A stretch of DNA of 26,384 nucleotides. Source: CAMDBL01 sp964498125. GTDB taxonomy: Bacteria > Pseudomonadota > Alphaproteobacteria > Rhizobiales > Hyphomicrobiaceae. The stretch is taken from assembly GCA_964498125.1 (NCBI GenBank), contig CAZCGE010000017.1:1-26384 (forward strand), given 5' to 3'. The notes under the pieces are model-generated. The model was not told where the DNA came from, ran no database searches, and saw only the letters and a list, made by a program, of their open reading frames with translations. The position numbers were made by a program, and so were the translations under genes. Positions 7,956 to 16,843 of the stretch are shown here, one piece after another (positions within the stretch are counted from its first letter, which is position 1; every line of letters starts with the position of its first letter).

Positions 7956-8402
7956 ATGCCTGATGGTGCCCCATCGATCGAGCCGAACCGCATCGAGCGA
8001 CTGTGCGCGAAGCATCGCCTGCGCATGACCGGCCAGCGCCGCATCATCGCGCGCGTCTTGACCGATGCCCACGATCACCCGAGCGTGGAGGAAGTCCATC
8101 GTCGGGCCCACGGCGCGGATGCGCGCATTTCGCTGTCGACGGTCTATCGCACGCTGCGCCTGTTCGCTGACAAGGGCATCCTGGAGAGGCACGAATTTCG
8201 CGCCGGCCGTGGCCGTTATGAGGAAGCCACCCGCGAGCACCATGACCACCTGATCGACATCGACACGGGTAGCGTCATTGAATTTCGCAGCGAGGGGATC
8301 GAAAAGCTCCAGAAGCGTATCGCCCGCGAGTTGGGCTACAAGCTCGTGGGGCACCGCCTGGAGCTGTATGGCGAGCCCATCAAGCGTACGCGCAAGCCGT
8401 GA
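7956..8402 (+). CDS. fur: Fur-family metalloregulator (Fur/Mur type)
   Basis: A 148-residue Fur-family repressor. The winged helix includes RMTGQRRIIARVL and the recognition helix ISLSTVYRTLRLF (59-70). Metal ligands are seen in HEF (His79-Glu80), the cluster HHDH at 95-98, and GHRLELYG (His133). The CxxC structural zinc motifs of enterobacterial Fur are absent, as is usual for alphaproteobacterial Fur/Mur, which sense manganese or iron. The position directly after tsaB-rimI is the typical one for this orthologue. Sequence alone does not separate a manganese-responsive Mur from an iron-responsive Fur. The ATG at 7956 lacks a strong ribosome-binding site. The 116-bp gap upstream probably holds its promoter, but no clear pair was identified. 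Confidence 0.88.
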   Translation: MPDGAPSIEPNRIERLCAKHRLRMTGQRRIIARVLTDAHDHPSVEEVHRRAHGADARISLSTVYRTLRLFADKGILERHEFRAGRGRYEEATREHHDHLIDIDTGSVIEFRSEGIEKLQKRIARELGYKLVGHRLELYGEPIKRTRKP

Positions 8403-8441
8403 ATCGGGCGACAACGCGATTTTGATCCGGATCTTGGCACT

Positions 8442-9248
8442 ATGGGAACTCTCCGAGGCGCCGCGATCCTGACTGCCTTCATGGCGATGACTGTGCCGTT
8501 GATGCCGGTGCAAGCCGCGCTGCTTGGCACCAGTCGAACTGGCGCGCGGCGGTTGCCGCACTGGTATCACCGCAAGGTCTGCCGCCTGGTCGGATTGCGA
8601 CTGCACGTCGAGGGCGAGATCGCCCGCGATCGGCCCGTGCTGATCGTTGCCAACCATACGTCATGGCTCGATATTCCGGTTCTGTCCGCGATCGCACCGC
8701 TGTCGTTCGTCGCCAAGAAGGAAGTTGGAACCTGGCCGTTCGTTGCCGCGCTGGCGCGGCTGCAGCGCACTGTGTTCGTCGATCGCACGCGGCGCACGTC
8801 GGTGGGTGAGACGACCAGCGAAATCATGGGGCGGCTGGCGGCTGGCGACGCCGTCGTGCTGTTCGCGGAAGGCACCTCCAGCGACGGCAATCGGGTGCTG
8901 CCGTTCAAAACCGCGCTGTTTGGCGCGGTGCAGACCGGCGCCGATGCAAAGCCGCGCTCGCCCGTCAGCCCCGTCGTGCAGACACTGTCGATCGTCTACA
9001 CCCACTTGCATGGCGTGCCGCTGGGACGAGCGGATCGACCCTTGATTGGCTGGTACGGCGACATGCTGATGGGCGGTCATGCCTGGCAACTGCTGAAGGC
9101 AGGACCCATCGACGTTGCCATCAGTATCGGTCCGCCGACCCCACTCGATGCGTTCGCGGATCGCAAGGCGCTGGCCCGCCACAGCGAGTCCGAGGTCCGT
9201 CGCGCCGTCGTCGGCATGCTGCGGCGCGGGGGACCTGGCGTCGGCTAG
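8442..9248 (+). CDS. plsC: 1-acyl-sn-glycerol-3-phosphate acyltransferase (PlsC)
   Basis: A 268-residue membrane-associated acyltransferase that makes phosphatidic acid from lysophosphatidic acid in phospholipid synthesis. The catalytic HX4D is NHTSWLD (His72, Asp77). The acyl-acceptor motif appears as FAEGTSSDG (Glu143-Gly144-Thr145; the usual Arg after EGT is Ser here), and FVDRTRR precedes it as in the family. A hydrophobic N-terminal segment (GAAILTAFMAMTVPLMPV) could anchor it to the inner membrane. Some PlsC-fold proteins in alphaproteobacteria act on lyso-ornithine lipids instead; the conserved position between fur and miaB supports the housekeeping role. A long inverted repeat begins 2 bp after the stop. 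Confidence 0.88.
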   Translation: MGTLRGAAILTAFMAMTVPLMPVQAALLGTSRTGARRLPHWYHRKVCRLVGLRLHVEGEIARDRPVLIVANHTSWLDIPVLSAIAPLSFVAKKEVGTWPFVAALARLQRTVFVDRTRRTSVGETTSEIMGRLAAGDAVVLFAEGTSSDGNRVLPFKTALFGAVQTGADAKPRSPVSPVVQTLSIVYTHLHGVPLGRADRPLIGWYGDMLMGGHAWQLLKAGPIDVAISIGPPTPLDAFADRKALARHSESEVRRAVVGMLRRGGPGVG

Positions 9249-9250
9249 AA

Positions 9251-9329
9251 TTCTGGCCCATTCATTTGGCACCTGTTATTCCCGACAGCGCTCATCGAGG
9301 ATGACGGATGCCAAATGAATGTGCCAGAA
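9251..9329. repeat. Long inverted repeat between plsC and miaB
   Basis: TTCTGGC (9251-9257) pairs with GCCAGAA (9323-9329), and ATTCATTTGGCA (9260-9271) pairs with TGCCAAATGAAT (9309-9320). This gives a 19-bp stem broken only by a symmetrical 2-nt mismatch, with a 37-bp loop. The stem is A+T-richer than the surrounding genes. There is no T-run, so it could be a bidirectional hairpin or the remnant of a small inverted-repeat element. It sits directly between the plsC stop and the miaB start. Confidence 0.75.
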
Positions 9330-9369
9330 CAGGCGATGAAACTTAGATGTGCGGGTGGGGTTGGCAAAC

Positions 9370-10731
9370 GTGAGCGATGAGACCGGAGCGCCGGCGGCCA
9401 AGCGGGTCTTCCTGAAGACGTTTGGTTGCCAGATGAACGTCTATGACGCCGAGCGCATGGCCGATCACCTGGCTACGGTCGGCTATGCCGAGACCGACAC
9501 GATCGAGGCCGCCGACCTGGTCGTGCTCAACACCTGCCATATTCGCGAGAAGGCCGTCGAAAAGGTCTATTCGGATCTCGGCCGCATCCGCCAGATCAAG
9601 TCGGAGCGCGCCGCCAACGGCAAGGCGACGCTGGTCGCCGTGACCGGCTGTGTCGCCCAGGCCGAAGGCGCCGAGATCGTCCGGCGTGCGCCGGTCGTCG
9701 ACCTCGTTGTCGGGCCGCAAAGCAGCCATCGGCTGCCGGAAATGCTGCTCAGGACCATCGCCGAAGGTCGGCCGTTGGTCGACACCGAGTTCCCCGTGGA
9801 CGACAAGTTCGCCCGGCTACCCGAACGGCGCCTTGCGGGTTCAGCCGCCGCCTTCCTCACGGTGCAAGAAGGCTGCGACAAGTTCTGCACGTTCTGCGTC
9901 GTCCCCTATACGCGGGGCACCGAGTTCTCCCGCCCTGTCGCTGATATCGAGCGCGAGATGCGCCGGCTCGTTGCCCGCGGCGTGCGCGAGGTGGCTCTGC
10001 TCGGCCAAAATGTCAACGCCTATCACGGCACCGGCCCGAATGGCGAGGCGTGGTCGCTGGCACGCCTGATCCGGCACCTGGCGGCGATCGAGGGCGTCGA
10101 GCGGCTGCGCTATATGACCAGCCACCCACGCGACATGGGCGAAGACCTGATCGCGGCGCATCGCGACGAGGCCAAGCTGATGCCTTTCCTGCATCTGCCC
10201 TTCCAGGCTGGCGACGACCGCATCCTGGCGGCGATGAACCGCAAGCACACCGCACAAGACTATGTGGCGCTTGTCGAGCGCATTCGCGCGGCTCGTCCCG
10301 ATATTGCACTGTCCACCGACGTCATCGTTGGCTTCCCGGGCGAGACCGAAGCGGAGTTCCAGGCCACCCTCGATGTGGTGCGGCGCGTCGGGTTCGCCCA
10401 GTCCTACACGTTCAAGTACAGCCCGCGGCCCGGCACGCCGGCGGCGACGATGGGCGAGCAGGTTTCCGAGGACCGCAAGAGTGAGCGCCTGCAGCGCCTG
10501 CAAGCGCTGCTCGATACCCAGTCGCTGTCGTTCAACGCCACCTCTGTCGGCAAGGTTTTTCCCGTGCTGTTCGAGCGTGCCGGCCGGCGTGCCGGCCAGC
10601 TGATTGGCCGCTCGCCCTACCTGCAGCTCGTGCAGGTCGACGCGGATGCAGCGTTGCTTGGGCGCATCATGCCGGTGGAAATCTCGGGGGCAGGGCCGAA
10701 CAGCCTGTCCGGCGTCATACGGGCGGCTTGA
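9370..10731 (+). CDS. miaB: tRNA-2-methylthio-N6-dimethylallyladenosine synthase MiaB
   Basis: A 453-residue radical-SAM methylthiotransferase that converts i6A37 to ms2i6A37 in tRNA. The N-terminal domain has three cluster cysteines: Cys20 in KTFGCQMN, Cys56 in LNTCHIRE and Cys94 in VTGCVAQ. The radical-SAM CxxxCxxC is CDKFCTFC (169, 173, 176), followed by VPYTRG. A C-terminal TRAM domain (from about 385) is present. The frame opens at a GTG at 9349, but the GTG at 9370 (MSDETGAP) has a GGGTGGGG stretch about 9 nt upstream and gives the usual length. It precedes phoH and ybeY, as in most alphaproteobacteria. Confidence 0.95.
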   Translation: MSDETGAPAAKRVFLKTFGCQMNVYDAERMADHLATVGYAETDTIEAADLVVLNTCHIREKAVEKVYSDLGRIRQIKSERAANGKATLVAVTGCVAQAEGAEIVRRAPVVDLVVGPQSSHRLPEMLLRTIAEGRPLVDTEFPVDDKFARLPERRLAGSAAAFLTVQEGCDKFCTFCVVPYTRGTEFSRPVADIEREMRRLVARGVREVALLGQNVNAYHGTGPNGEAWSLARLIRHLAAIEGVERLRYMTSHPRDMGEDLIAAHRDEAKLMPFLHLPFQAGDDRILAAMNRKHTAQDYVALVERIRAARPDIALSTDVIVGFPGETEAEFQATLDVVRRVGFAQSYTFKYSPRPGTPAATMGEQVSEDRKSERLQRLQALLDTQSLSFNATSVGKVFPVLFERAGRRAGQLIGRSPYLQLVQVDADAALLGRIMPVEISGAGPNSLSGVIRAA

Positions 10732-10859
10732 TTTCTGACATAATTGAGTTACGGCAGCACCCCGATGGCGCAGGGGATGGGTGTTGCTGGTCGATGTGAT
10801 ACACTGTGAGTCTCACAGACGTTCCGATAACTCCTGCAACGTCTCCAGGAGGCCTCAAT

Positions 10860-11855
<996 letters not shown>

Positions 11856-11911
11856 ACAATTGATGCCGCGTCAACAAGAGTTTCCCGTAATTTTTCAACA
11901 GGCGGCACTCG

Positions 11912-11940
11912 TTGACACCAATCGGTCGGTCGGCTTAAAT
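11912..11940 (+). promoter_or_regulatory. Sigma-70-like promoter for the BRO-like gene
   Basis: A perfect -35 hexamer TTGACA (11912-11917) is followed, after the ideal 17-bp spacer, by TTAAAT (11935-11940) as -10 (4 of 6 consensus positions). Transcription would start near 11947 and leave a leader of about 110 nt with a GC stem (GGCGCG 11975-11980 / CGCGCC 11989-11994). It is the best promoter match I noticed in the window and it points at the inserted gene. Confidence 0.6.
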
Positions 11941-12055
11941 CGGCGCAGAAGCCGTCGCATAGGATGACAGTGCGGGCGCGCTGCGTATCGCGCCAAGTTG
12001 GTTTGCCCTCGCCGCTCAGAGCCGCTCGCGACCGCACCAGCGGAGCGCATAGATC

Positions 12056-13123
12056 ATGGCCAAACCCAGGAAGCCTGCGAACAGGATTACCGACTTCACG
12101 TCCATCGCCGAGTACAAGGCGAGCACGGCCAGAGAAGGCGACATCGACACGCCCGTGTTCGACGGCACCCCTATCCGACGGTGTATCCATGGTGGGCAAC
12201 CGCACTACTCAGTCGTGGATATCGTTGCTGCGCTGGCCGGGACAACCAATCCAAGCAGATACTGGACTGACTTGAAGCGGAAGTTGCGCGACGATGAGGG
12301 CTTTCCAGAGGTATACGAGAAAATCGTAACCCTTCGACTACCCACCTCTGGTGGGCCGCAACAGACCGACTGCGCCGACATTCAGACGCTACTGCGGATC
12401 ATCCAGTCGATCCCATCGCCGAAGGCTGAGCCATTTAAGCAATGGCTTGCCAAGGTTGGATTTGAGCGCATCCAGGAGACCGCCGAGCCGTCTACGGCGA
12501 TTGATCGCGCAATCGCCACCTACCGCAAGATGGGACGTGATGAGCGTTGGATCAGTGATCGCATCAAAGCAATCGCTGGCAATAACGAGAAAACGGACCA
12601 GTGGAAAGATCGCGGCGTTGCTGGTCCGTTGTATGCAGCGCTCAATGCTGAGATGAGTGAGGTGGCATTTGGCGTCACCCCGGCTCGACATCTCGAAATC
12701 AAGAAACTTTCTCCCAGTGAAAACCGGCAGAACCACATGACTCGCACGGAATTGGCCATCAATAATCTGGCCGACACCGCTGCTACCGACATCATGATTG
12801 CGCGCGACACAAAAGTGTACGTGGATACGCGGCGAGCATCACTCGATGGGGCTGGCGTTGCAAAGGTTGCGCGCGAGGCATTGGAAAAGCAGACGGGCAA
12901 GTCCGTGGTGTCAAACGAGAACTTCTTGCCGAAAATCGAGGCAGATGAGGTGCCGCTGCTTGCAATCGCCATGGAACCCAAGAAGTCTCAGTCCGATCAA
13001 TCAAAGCGCCTTATTGAAGCGGCGCGCGAGCTTGGCGTGGACGAGACTGAGATAGGCCCCGAGAAGGCCGTCGGCAAGGTGGGACTGACGAAAGCGGGGA
13101 AGCCGTCAGCCAGGAAAAAATAG
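12056..13123 (+). CDS. BRO-N/antirepressor-like protein inserted between phoH and ybeY
   Basis: A 355-residue protein resembling the chromosomal BRO-family/phage antirepressor-like group. The N-terminal BRO-N-like part (about 35-135) contains YSVVDIVAALAG, then NPSRYWTDLKRKL, NCAD-like DCADIQTLLRIIQSIPS, and the signature PKAEPFKQWLAKVG (122-135). A central conserved region (about 145-260) has LYAALNAEMSEVAFGVTP and HMTRTELAINNLAD. The C-terminal 40 residues are Lys-rich (AGKPSARKK), suggesting nucleic-acid contact. BRO-N domains bind DNA in viruses and phages; the function of these solitary bacterial copies is unknown, and they are distant relatives of DinD. The gene is visibly poorer in G+C and uses more A/T-ending codons than its neighbours. 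Together with its own promoter and its position inside a conserved gene pair, this points to acquisition by transfer. GGAG lies 10 nt before the ATG. Confidence 0.75.
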   Translation: MAKPRKPANRITDFTSIAEYKASTAREGDIDTPVFDGTPIRRCIHGGQPHYSVVDIVAALAGTTNPSRYWTDLKRKLRDDEGFPEVYEKIVTLRLPTSGGPQQTDCADIQTLLRIIQSIPSPKAEPFKQWLAKVGFERIQETAEPSTAIDRAIATYRKMGRDERWISDRIKAIAGNNEKTDQWKDRGVAGPLYAALNAEMSEVAFGVTPARHLEIKKLSPSENRQNHMTRTELAINNLADTAATDIMIARDTKVYVDTRRASLDGAGVAKVAREALEKQTGKSVVSNENFLPKIEADEVPLLAIAMEPKKSQSDQSKRLIEAARELGVDETEIGPEKAVGKVGLTKAGKPSARKK

Positions 13124-13215
13124 CTGGCCGCGATGCCAATGTTCACCGACCCCGACGGTTCGTACCGTAGAGGCTACCGCCAGAGAACAGAGCGGAGGCA
13201 AAGGACCACGATGCG

Positions 13216-13758
13216 ATGAGCGTCCCTGGCGACAGTCGCGGTGGCCGGCCTGCTGGGCGGCGCATCACTCTCGACATCGTGCGCGAGGATGGGGACTGGG
13301 CGAGTTTCGAGCCGGTCGAGTCCGTCATCGAGGCAGCCGCCGCTGCCCTGGCCGCCCTGCCGGACATCGCGCCGTTGAACGGCCAGGCCTGTATCGTCCT
13401 GGCCAGCGATGCGCACGTGCGCACGCTCAATGCCACCTGGCGGGGCAAGGACCAGCCGACCAATGTGCTTTCGTTCCCCGCAGCCCAATCAGCCGCAAGT
13501 CGCATGGGCGATATACAGCAATTTCTCGGCGATATCGTCCTTGCGGCCGAGACGCTCGGGCGGGAAGCGGCCGCCGACGCCATTCCCGCGCATCACCACT
13601 TGCAGCATCTCGTGATCCATGGATTGCTGCATTTGATCGGCTATGATCACGAGTCCGACGCCGACGCCGAGATCATGGAAGCGCTGGAGGTTGCCGCTCT
13701 GGCTGCACTCGGCGTGCCGAGCCCTTATGATGACGGCGCGCCCGCGACTGACGCTTGA
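13216..13758 (+). CDS. ybeY: Endoribonuclease YbeY (rRNA maturation factor)
   Basis: A 180-residue UPF0054 metalloprotein involved in 16S rRNA 3'-end processing and ribosome quality control. The zinc motif HGLLHLIGYDH gives ligands His135, His139 and His145. PTNVLSFP (81-88) and FLGDIVLA, both characteristic, are also present. The N-terminal 15 residues are not conserved. It normally sits a few bases after phoH; the inserted BRO-like gene separates them here, so its expression depends on read-through or an unseen promoter. Only 41 bp separate its stop from the corC ATG. Confidence 0.94.
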   Translation: MSVPGDSRGGRPAGRRITLDIVREDGDWASFEPVESVIEAAAAALAALPDIAPLNGQACIVLASDAHVRTLNATWRGKDQPTNVLSFPAAQSAASRMGDIQQFLGDIVLAAETLGREAAADAIPAHHHLQHLVIHGLLHLIGYDHESDADAEIMEALEVAALAALGVPSPYDDGAPATDA

Positions 13759-13799
13759 ACGATTGCAGGGCGCGCCCGCGATCCAACGATGACGGTGCC

Positions 13800-14870
13800 A
13801 TGAGCAACGACCACGTGCAGTCGAAGCCGGATCAGACGACCCAGCCACCGGACGGCAAGAGTAGTACCCAGTCGCCGGGCTGGCTGGCCACGCTGCGCGC
13901 CCGCCTCGGCCTGCAGGGCCCGCCGACGCTGCGCGATACCTTGGAATACGCCTTGCGCGAGGAAGCCAAGACCGCCGCGGCGTTCTCCACCGAGGAGCGT
14001 GGCATGTTGCTGCGCATGTTGCGCTTTGGTGCGCTGCGTGTCGTCGACATCATGGTGCCGCGCGCCGACATCATCGCCGCCGATGAAGACGAACCCATCT
14101 CGACCGTGCTGCGCACGTTCATGGATGCCGGGGTATCGCGCATTCCGCTCTACCACGGCACGCTCGATGATCCGCGCGGCATGCTGCACATCAAGGACGT
14201 CTTCGCTTGGTTGATGGCCGAGGCGCAAGGCAAGACGGCGGCCGCGACCCGCGGCGACCCAGCCGCACCCAAGGTGAGCCCGGCGCAGCGCGTCACTGAG
14301 CTGCGCAAGCTCGGGGAGCCTGCCGAGCCGATCGACCTTTCCCGTTTTGACCTGACCCGCGCGGTGATGGTGACGCGGTTGCGCCGCCCGGTGCTCTACG
14401 TGCCGCCCTCGATGCCGGCGATGAACCTGTTGCTGCGCATGCAATCGACGCGCATTCACATGGCGCTGATCGTCGATGAATACGGCGGCACCGACGGCCT
14501 CGTCACCATCGAGGATCTGGTCGAGCAGATCGTCGGAGAAATCGAGGACGAGCACGACGAGGCGGAGACCCAGCATATCTTCACCGACCCCAAGATCGGC
14601 CTGGTAGCGCTGGCGCGTACACCCATCCAGGAGCTGGAGGCGCATCTCGGCGTCAAGCTTCTCGTCGGCGGCGACGAGGAGGACATCGACACGCTCGGCG
14701 GCTTGATCTTTGCCATGCTCGGCCGCGTGCCGGCCCGCGGCGAATTGATCCGCCATCCCTCCGGCGTCGAGTTCGAGGTGCTGGATGCCGACCCGCGCCG
14801 AGTGAAGAAGCTCAGGGTACATCGGTCGCGAGGGCTTTCCGAGGCCAAGTCCAGGCCGGATGGGACGTGA
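13800..14870 (+). CDS. CorC/HlyC-type CBS-domain protein
   Basis: A 356-residue soluble protein with two CBS domains (about 80-137 and 190-247) and a CorC_HlyC transporter-associated domain (about 262-341). The domain joints read VVDIMVPRADI, GMLHIKDVF, IVDEYGGTDGLVTIEDLVEQ and IDTLGGLIFAMLGRVPARGE, all typical. About 50 residues between the CBS domains are Ala/Pro-rich and unconserved, as in alphaproteobacterial homologues. Often named hemolysin or magnesium/cobalt efflux protein; the conserved link to lnt and ybeY suggests an envelope or ion-homeostasis role rather than a toxin. The ATG at 13800 was chosen; a TTG at 13755 overlapping the ybeY stop is possible. It overlaps the start of lnt by 11 bp. 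Confidence 0.9.
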   Translation: MSNDHVQSKPDQTTQPPDGKSSTQSPGWLATLRARLGLQGPPTLRDTLEYALREEAKTAAAFSTEERGMLLRMLRFGALRVVDIMVPRADIIAADEDEPISTVLRTFMDAGVSRIPLYHGTLDDPRGMLHIKDVFAWLMAEAQGKTAAATRGDPAAPKVSPAQRVTELRKLGEPAEPIDLSRFDLTRAVMVTRLRRPVLYVPPSMPAMNLLLRMQSTRIHMALIVDEYGGTDGLVTIEDLVEQIVGEIEDEHDEAETQHIFTDPKIGLVALARTPIQELEAHLGVKLLVGGDEEDIDTLGGLIFAMLGRVPARGELIRHPSGVEFEVLDADPRRVKKLRVHRSRGLSEAKSRPDGT

Positions 14871-16599
14871 TGCGTTGGGAGCCCGTCTCTTGCCGATCGC
14901 AATGATGTCCGAGAGCCCGATCGCCGGGCGAATTGCCCGGCTTGCCGGCTGGCGGCGCGCCGCGGTCGCCTGTCTTGCCGGCGTCCTCTCGGTGCTGGCG
15001 ATGGCGCCGTTTTTCCTGTCGCCGGTGCTGTTTCTGACGCTGCCGGTCCTGGTCTGGCTGGTCGACGGGACGGGACCCTACCCACGCGCCCAGTCGCTGC
15101 CGGGTCTCGGATCGGGCCGGGCGGCGCTGCGGGCGGGCGTTGCCGGCTGGTGGTTTGGATTCGGCTACTTCGTCTGCGGCTTGTTCTGGATCGGCGAAGC
15201 CTTCTTGGTCGAGGCCGAAACGTTCGCCTGGCTGCTGCCCTTCGCCGTCACGCTGTTGCCGGCCGGTTTGGCGCTGTTCTTTGCGTTGGCCTCGGCGGCG
15301 GCGCGACTGGCATGGCACAGCGGCCTCGCCCGCATCCTCGTTCTGGCCGTCGCGCTGTCGCTTGCCGAATGGCTGCGGGGGCACATCTTCACGGGGTTTC
15401 CCTGGAACACACTCGGTTATGCGCTGACCGCCCAGCTGCCGCTGTTGCAGACCGCCGGCATCTTCGGCATCTACGGCCTGACGCTGCTGACGGTGCTGAT
15501 CTTTGCGACGCCGCTCGTGCTTTGGGACGAAGCCCAGGCGCATCAGCGGCGCAAGGCGGTGATAGCCATCTGCCTTGCCGCAGCTCTGCCTTTGGCGGTC
15601 CTGACCGGCATTGGCGCCTTGCAACTCATGCGTCAGCCGATCGCCATCGATGACAGCGCCCGGTTGCGGATCGTTCAGCCGAGCATTCCGCAGCGCGAGA
15701 AGTGGCAGGCGGACAAGCAGGCCGCCAATTTCGACCTGCATCTCATGCTGTCACGGCAGGATGCCGCGGGCCGGCGGGACGAACTGGCCGGCATCTCCCA
15801 CGTTATCTGGCCGGAGGCGGCGATGCCGTTCCTGCCGCTCGACCGCCCGGAAGCGCTGGCGATGATCGCCGACCTGCTGCCGCGCGGCACCCATCTGCTG
15901 ACCGGCGCGCTGCGCATGGAACGGACCGTGGCGGGCGAGCGGCGCGCCTATAACAGCCTGATTGTGTTTGGCCAGGGCGGGACTTTGGCAGGCCTCTATG
16001 ACAAGATCCACCTGGTGCCGTTCGGCGAGTATTTGCCGTTTCAGACCACGCTCGAAGCCATCGGCCTGCAGCAACTGACGCGGCTGCGCGGCGGTTTCTC
16101 GGCAGGGGCGGCGCCGCGCGCGGATCTCGTCATACCGGGATTGCCGCCGGTCGGAGCGCTGATCTGCTACGAGGCGATCTTTCCGACGGAGCTGGTGCAG
16201 GGATCGCAGCGGCCGGGCGTCTTCGTCAACCTCACCAACGACGGCTGGTTTGGCAATTCCATCGGCCCGCACCAGCATCTGCATCAGGCGCGGGTGCGGG
16301 CGGTCGAACAGGGCGTGCCGGTGATCAGGGCCGCCAACAACGGCATCTCGGCGGTCATCGACGCCCAGGGCCGCGTACTGGCCAGCCTGGCGCTCGATCA
16401 GCGCGGCGTCATCGACAGCCGACTTCCGCCCGCCGGGGCCGCGACGCCGTATGCCCGCTTTGGCGAGTGGCTGTTTGCCGCGCTTCTGCTCGTGGCCTTG
16501 GCCGTGATCGTCGCCTTGCGGTGGCAAGCGGGTCGATCGGCGCTAGTACCCGATCGCGGAATTGAGTGCCACACTTCGTGGCACGAAAATGCAGCGTGA
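14860..16599 (+). CDS. lnt: Apolipoprotein N-acyltransferase Lnt with repeat-derived C-terminus
   Basis: A 579-residue inner-membrane enzyme that adds the third acyl chain to lipoproteins. Several hydrophobic helices occupy about 35-255, followed by a periplasmic nitrilase-type domain. The catalytic triad is clear: Glu319 in IWPEAAMPF, Lys382 in YDKIHLVPFGEYLPF and Cys436 in ALICYEAIF. A final membrane helix (WLFAALLLVALAVIVAL, about 537-553) precedes the end. It is longer than the usual 500-540 residues, partly from the N-terminus and partly because the last ~19 codons (from residue 561, SALVPDRG...) fall within an inverted-repeat element (16541-16656), which also supplies the stop. The start at 14860 overlaps corC; the ATGs at 14902 or 14905 (MSESPIAGR) are reasonable alternatives. 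Confidence 0.93.
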   Translation: MGRDALGARLLPIAMMSESPIAGRIARLAGWRRAAVACLAGVLSVLAMAPFFLSPVLFLTLPVLVWLVDGTGPYPRAQSLPGLGSGRAALRAGVAGWWFGFGYFVCGLFWIGEAFLVEAETFAWLLPFAVTLLPAGLALFFALASAAARLAWHSGLARILVLAVALSLAEWLRGHIFTGFPWNTLGYALTAQLPLLQTAGIFGIYGLTLLTVLIFATPLVLWDEAQAHQRRKAVIAICLAAALPLAVLTGIGALQLMRQPIAIDDSARLRIVQPSIPQREKWQADKQAANFDLHLMLSRQDAAGRRDELAGISHVIWPEAAMPFLPLDRPEALAMIADLLPRGTHLLTGALRMERTVAGERRAYNSLIVFGQGGTLAGLYDKIHLVPFGEYLPFQTTLEAIGLQQLTRLRGGFSAGAAPRADLVIPGLPPVGALICYEAIFPTELVQGSQRPGVFVNLTNDGWFGNSIGPHQHLHQARVRAVEQGVPVIRAANNGISAVIDAQGRVLASLALDQRGVIDSRLPPAGAATPYARFGEWLFAALLLVALAVIVALRWQAGRSALVPDRGIECHTSWHENAA

Positions 16600-16656
16600 A
16601 TCGGGTACTTCAGCAAGATGGCTAGTACCAGCCATTTTTGATGGCGGGTACTAGCG
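16541..16656. repeat. Nested inverted-repeat element overlapping the lnt 3' end
   Basis: Outer arms CGCTAGTACCCG (16541-16552) and CGGGTACTAGCG (16645-16656) are perfect 12-bp inverted repeats. Inside, GTACCCGAT (16546-16554) pairs with ATCGGGTAC (16600-16608), enclosing a 7-bp hairpin GTGCCAC/GTGGCAC (16566-16584). A further hairpin, GCTAGTACC...GGTACTAGC with inner GCCAT/ATGGC, spans 16621-16655. The motif GTACCCG/CGGGTAC thus occurs in several orientations, as in a compound palindromic repeat. The first 59 bp are translated as the end of Lnt. Confidence 0.75.
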
Positions 16657-16777
16657 ACGCTGCGGTCTCCAACTTGAAAAATAACGGGCTTGCAACATGT
16701 CAAGCTTGGCAATGTGAACGGTGAACTGCTCGGAACCATTGCAACCGGCACTTTTGCGGCGGGCCTGTCGCTCCCGG

Positions 16778-16806
16778 TTGACGTGTACCGCTTGGACACC
16801 TAGGAA
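16778..16806 (+). promoter_or_regulatory. Possible promoter for the XRE regulator gene
   Basis: TTGACG (16778-16783), a 17-bp spacer and TAGGAA (16801-16806) form an acceptable sigma-70-like pair 38 bp before the ATG at 16844. The -10 matches the consensus at only three positions. Confidence 0.35.
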
Positions 16807-16843
16807 TGCCTCGTCCAACCGCATCAGAGGTCGAGGCAAAGCC

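Noticed and set aside
7956..8402. Fur-family gene as Irr (haem-responsive)
   Set aside because: Lacks the haem-regulatory motif and Irr-like N-terminus; sequence and position between rimI and plsC fit the Fur/Mur orthologue.
10581..10604. Short repeat GTGCCGGCCG/GTGCCGGCCA within miaB
   Set aside because: It encodes the ordinary RAGRRAGQL of the TRAM region and reflects codon bias.
11856..12055. LexA/SOS operator upstream of the BRO-like gene, as expected if it were a DinD-type gene
   Set aside because: No GTTC-N7-GTTC or similar paired motif was found around the promoter.
16690..16803. Small + strand frame ending GLSLPVDVYRLDT between lnt and xre
   Set aside because: About 37 codons from a TTG or fewer from a GTG, without a ribosome-binding site; it overlaps the likely xre promoter and no family is recognised.
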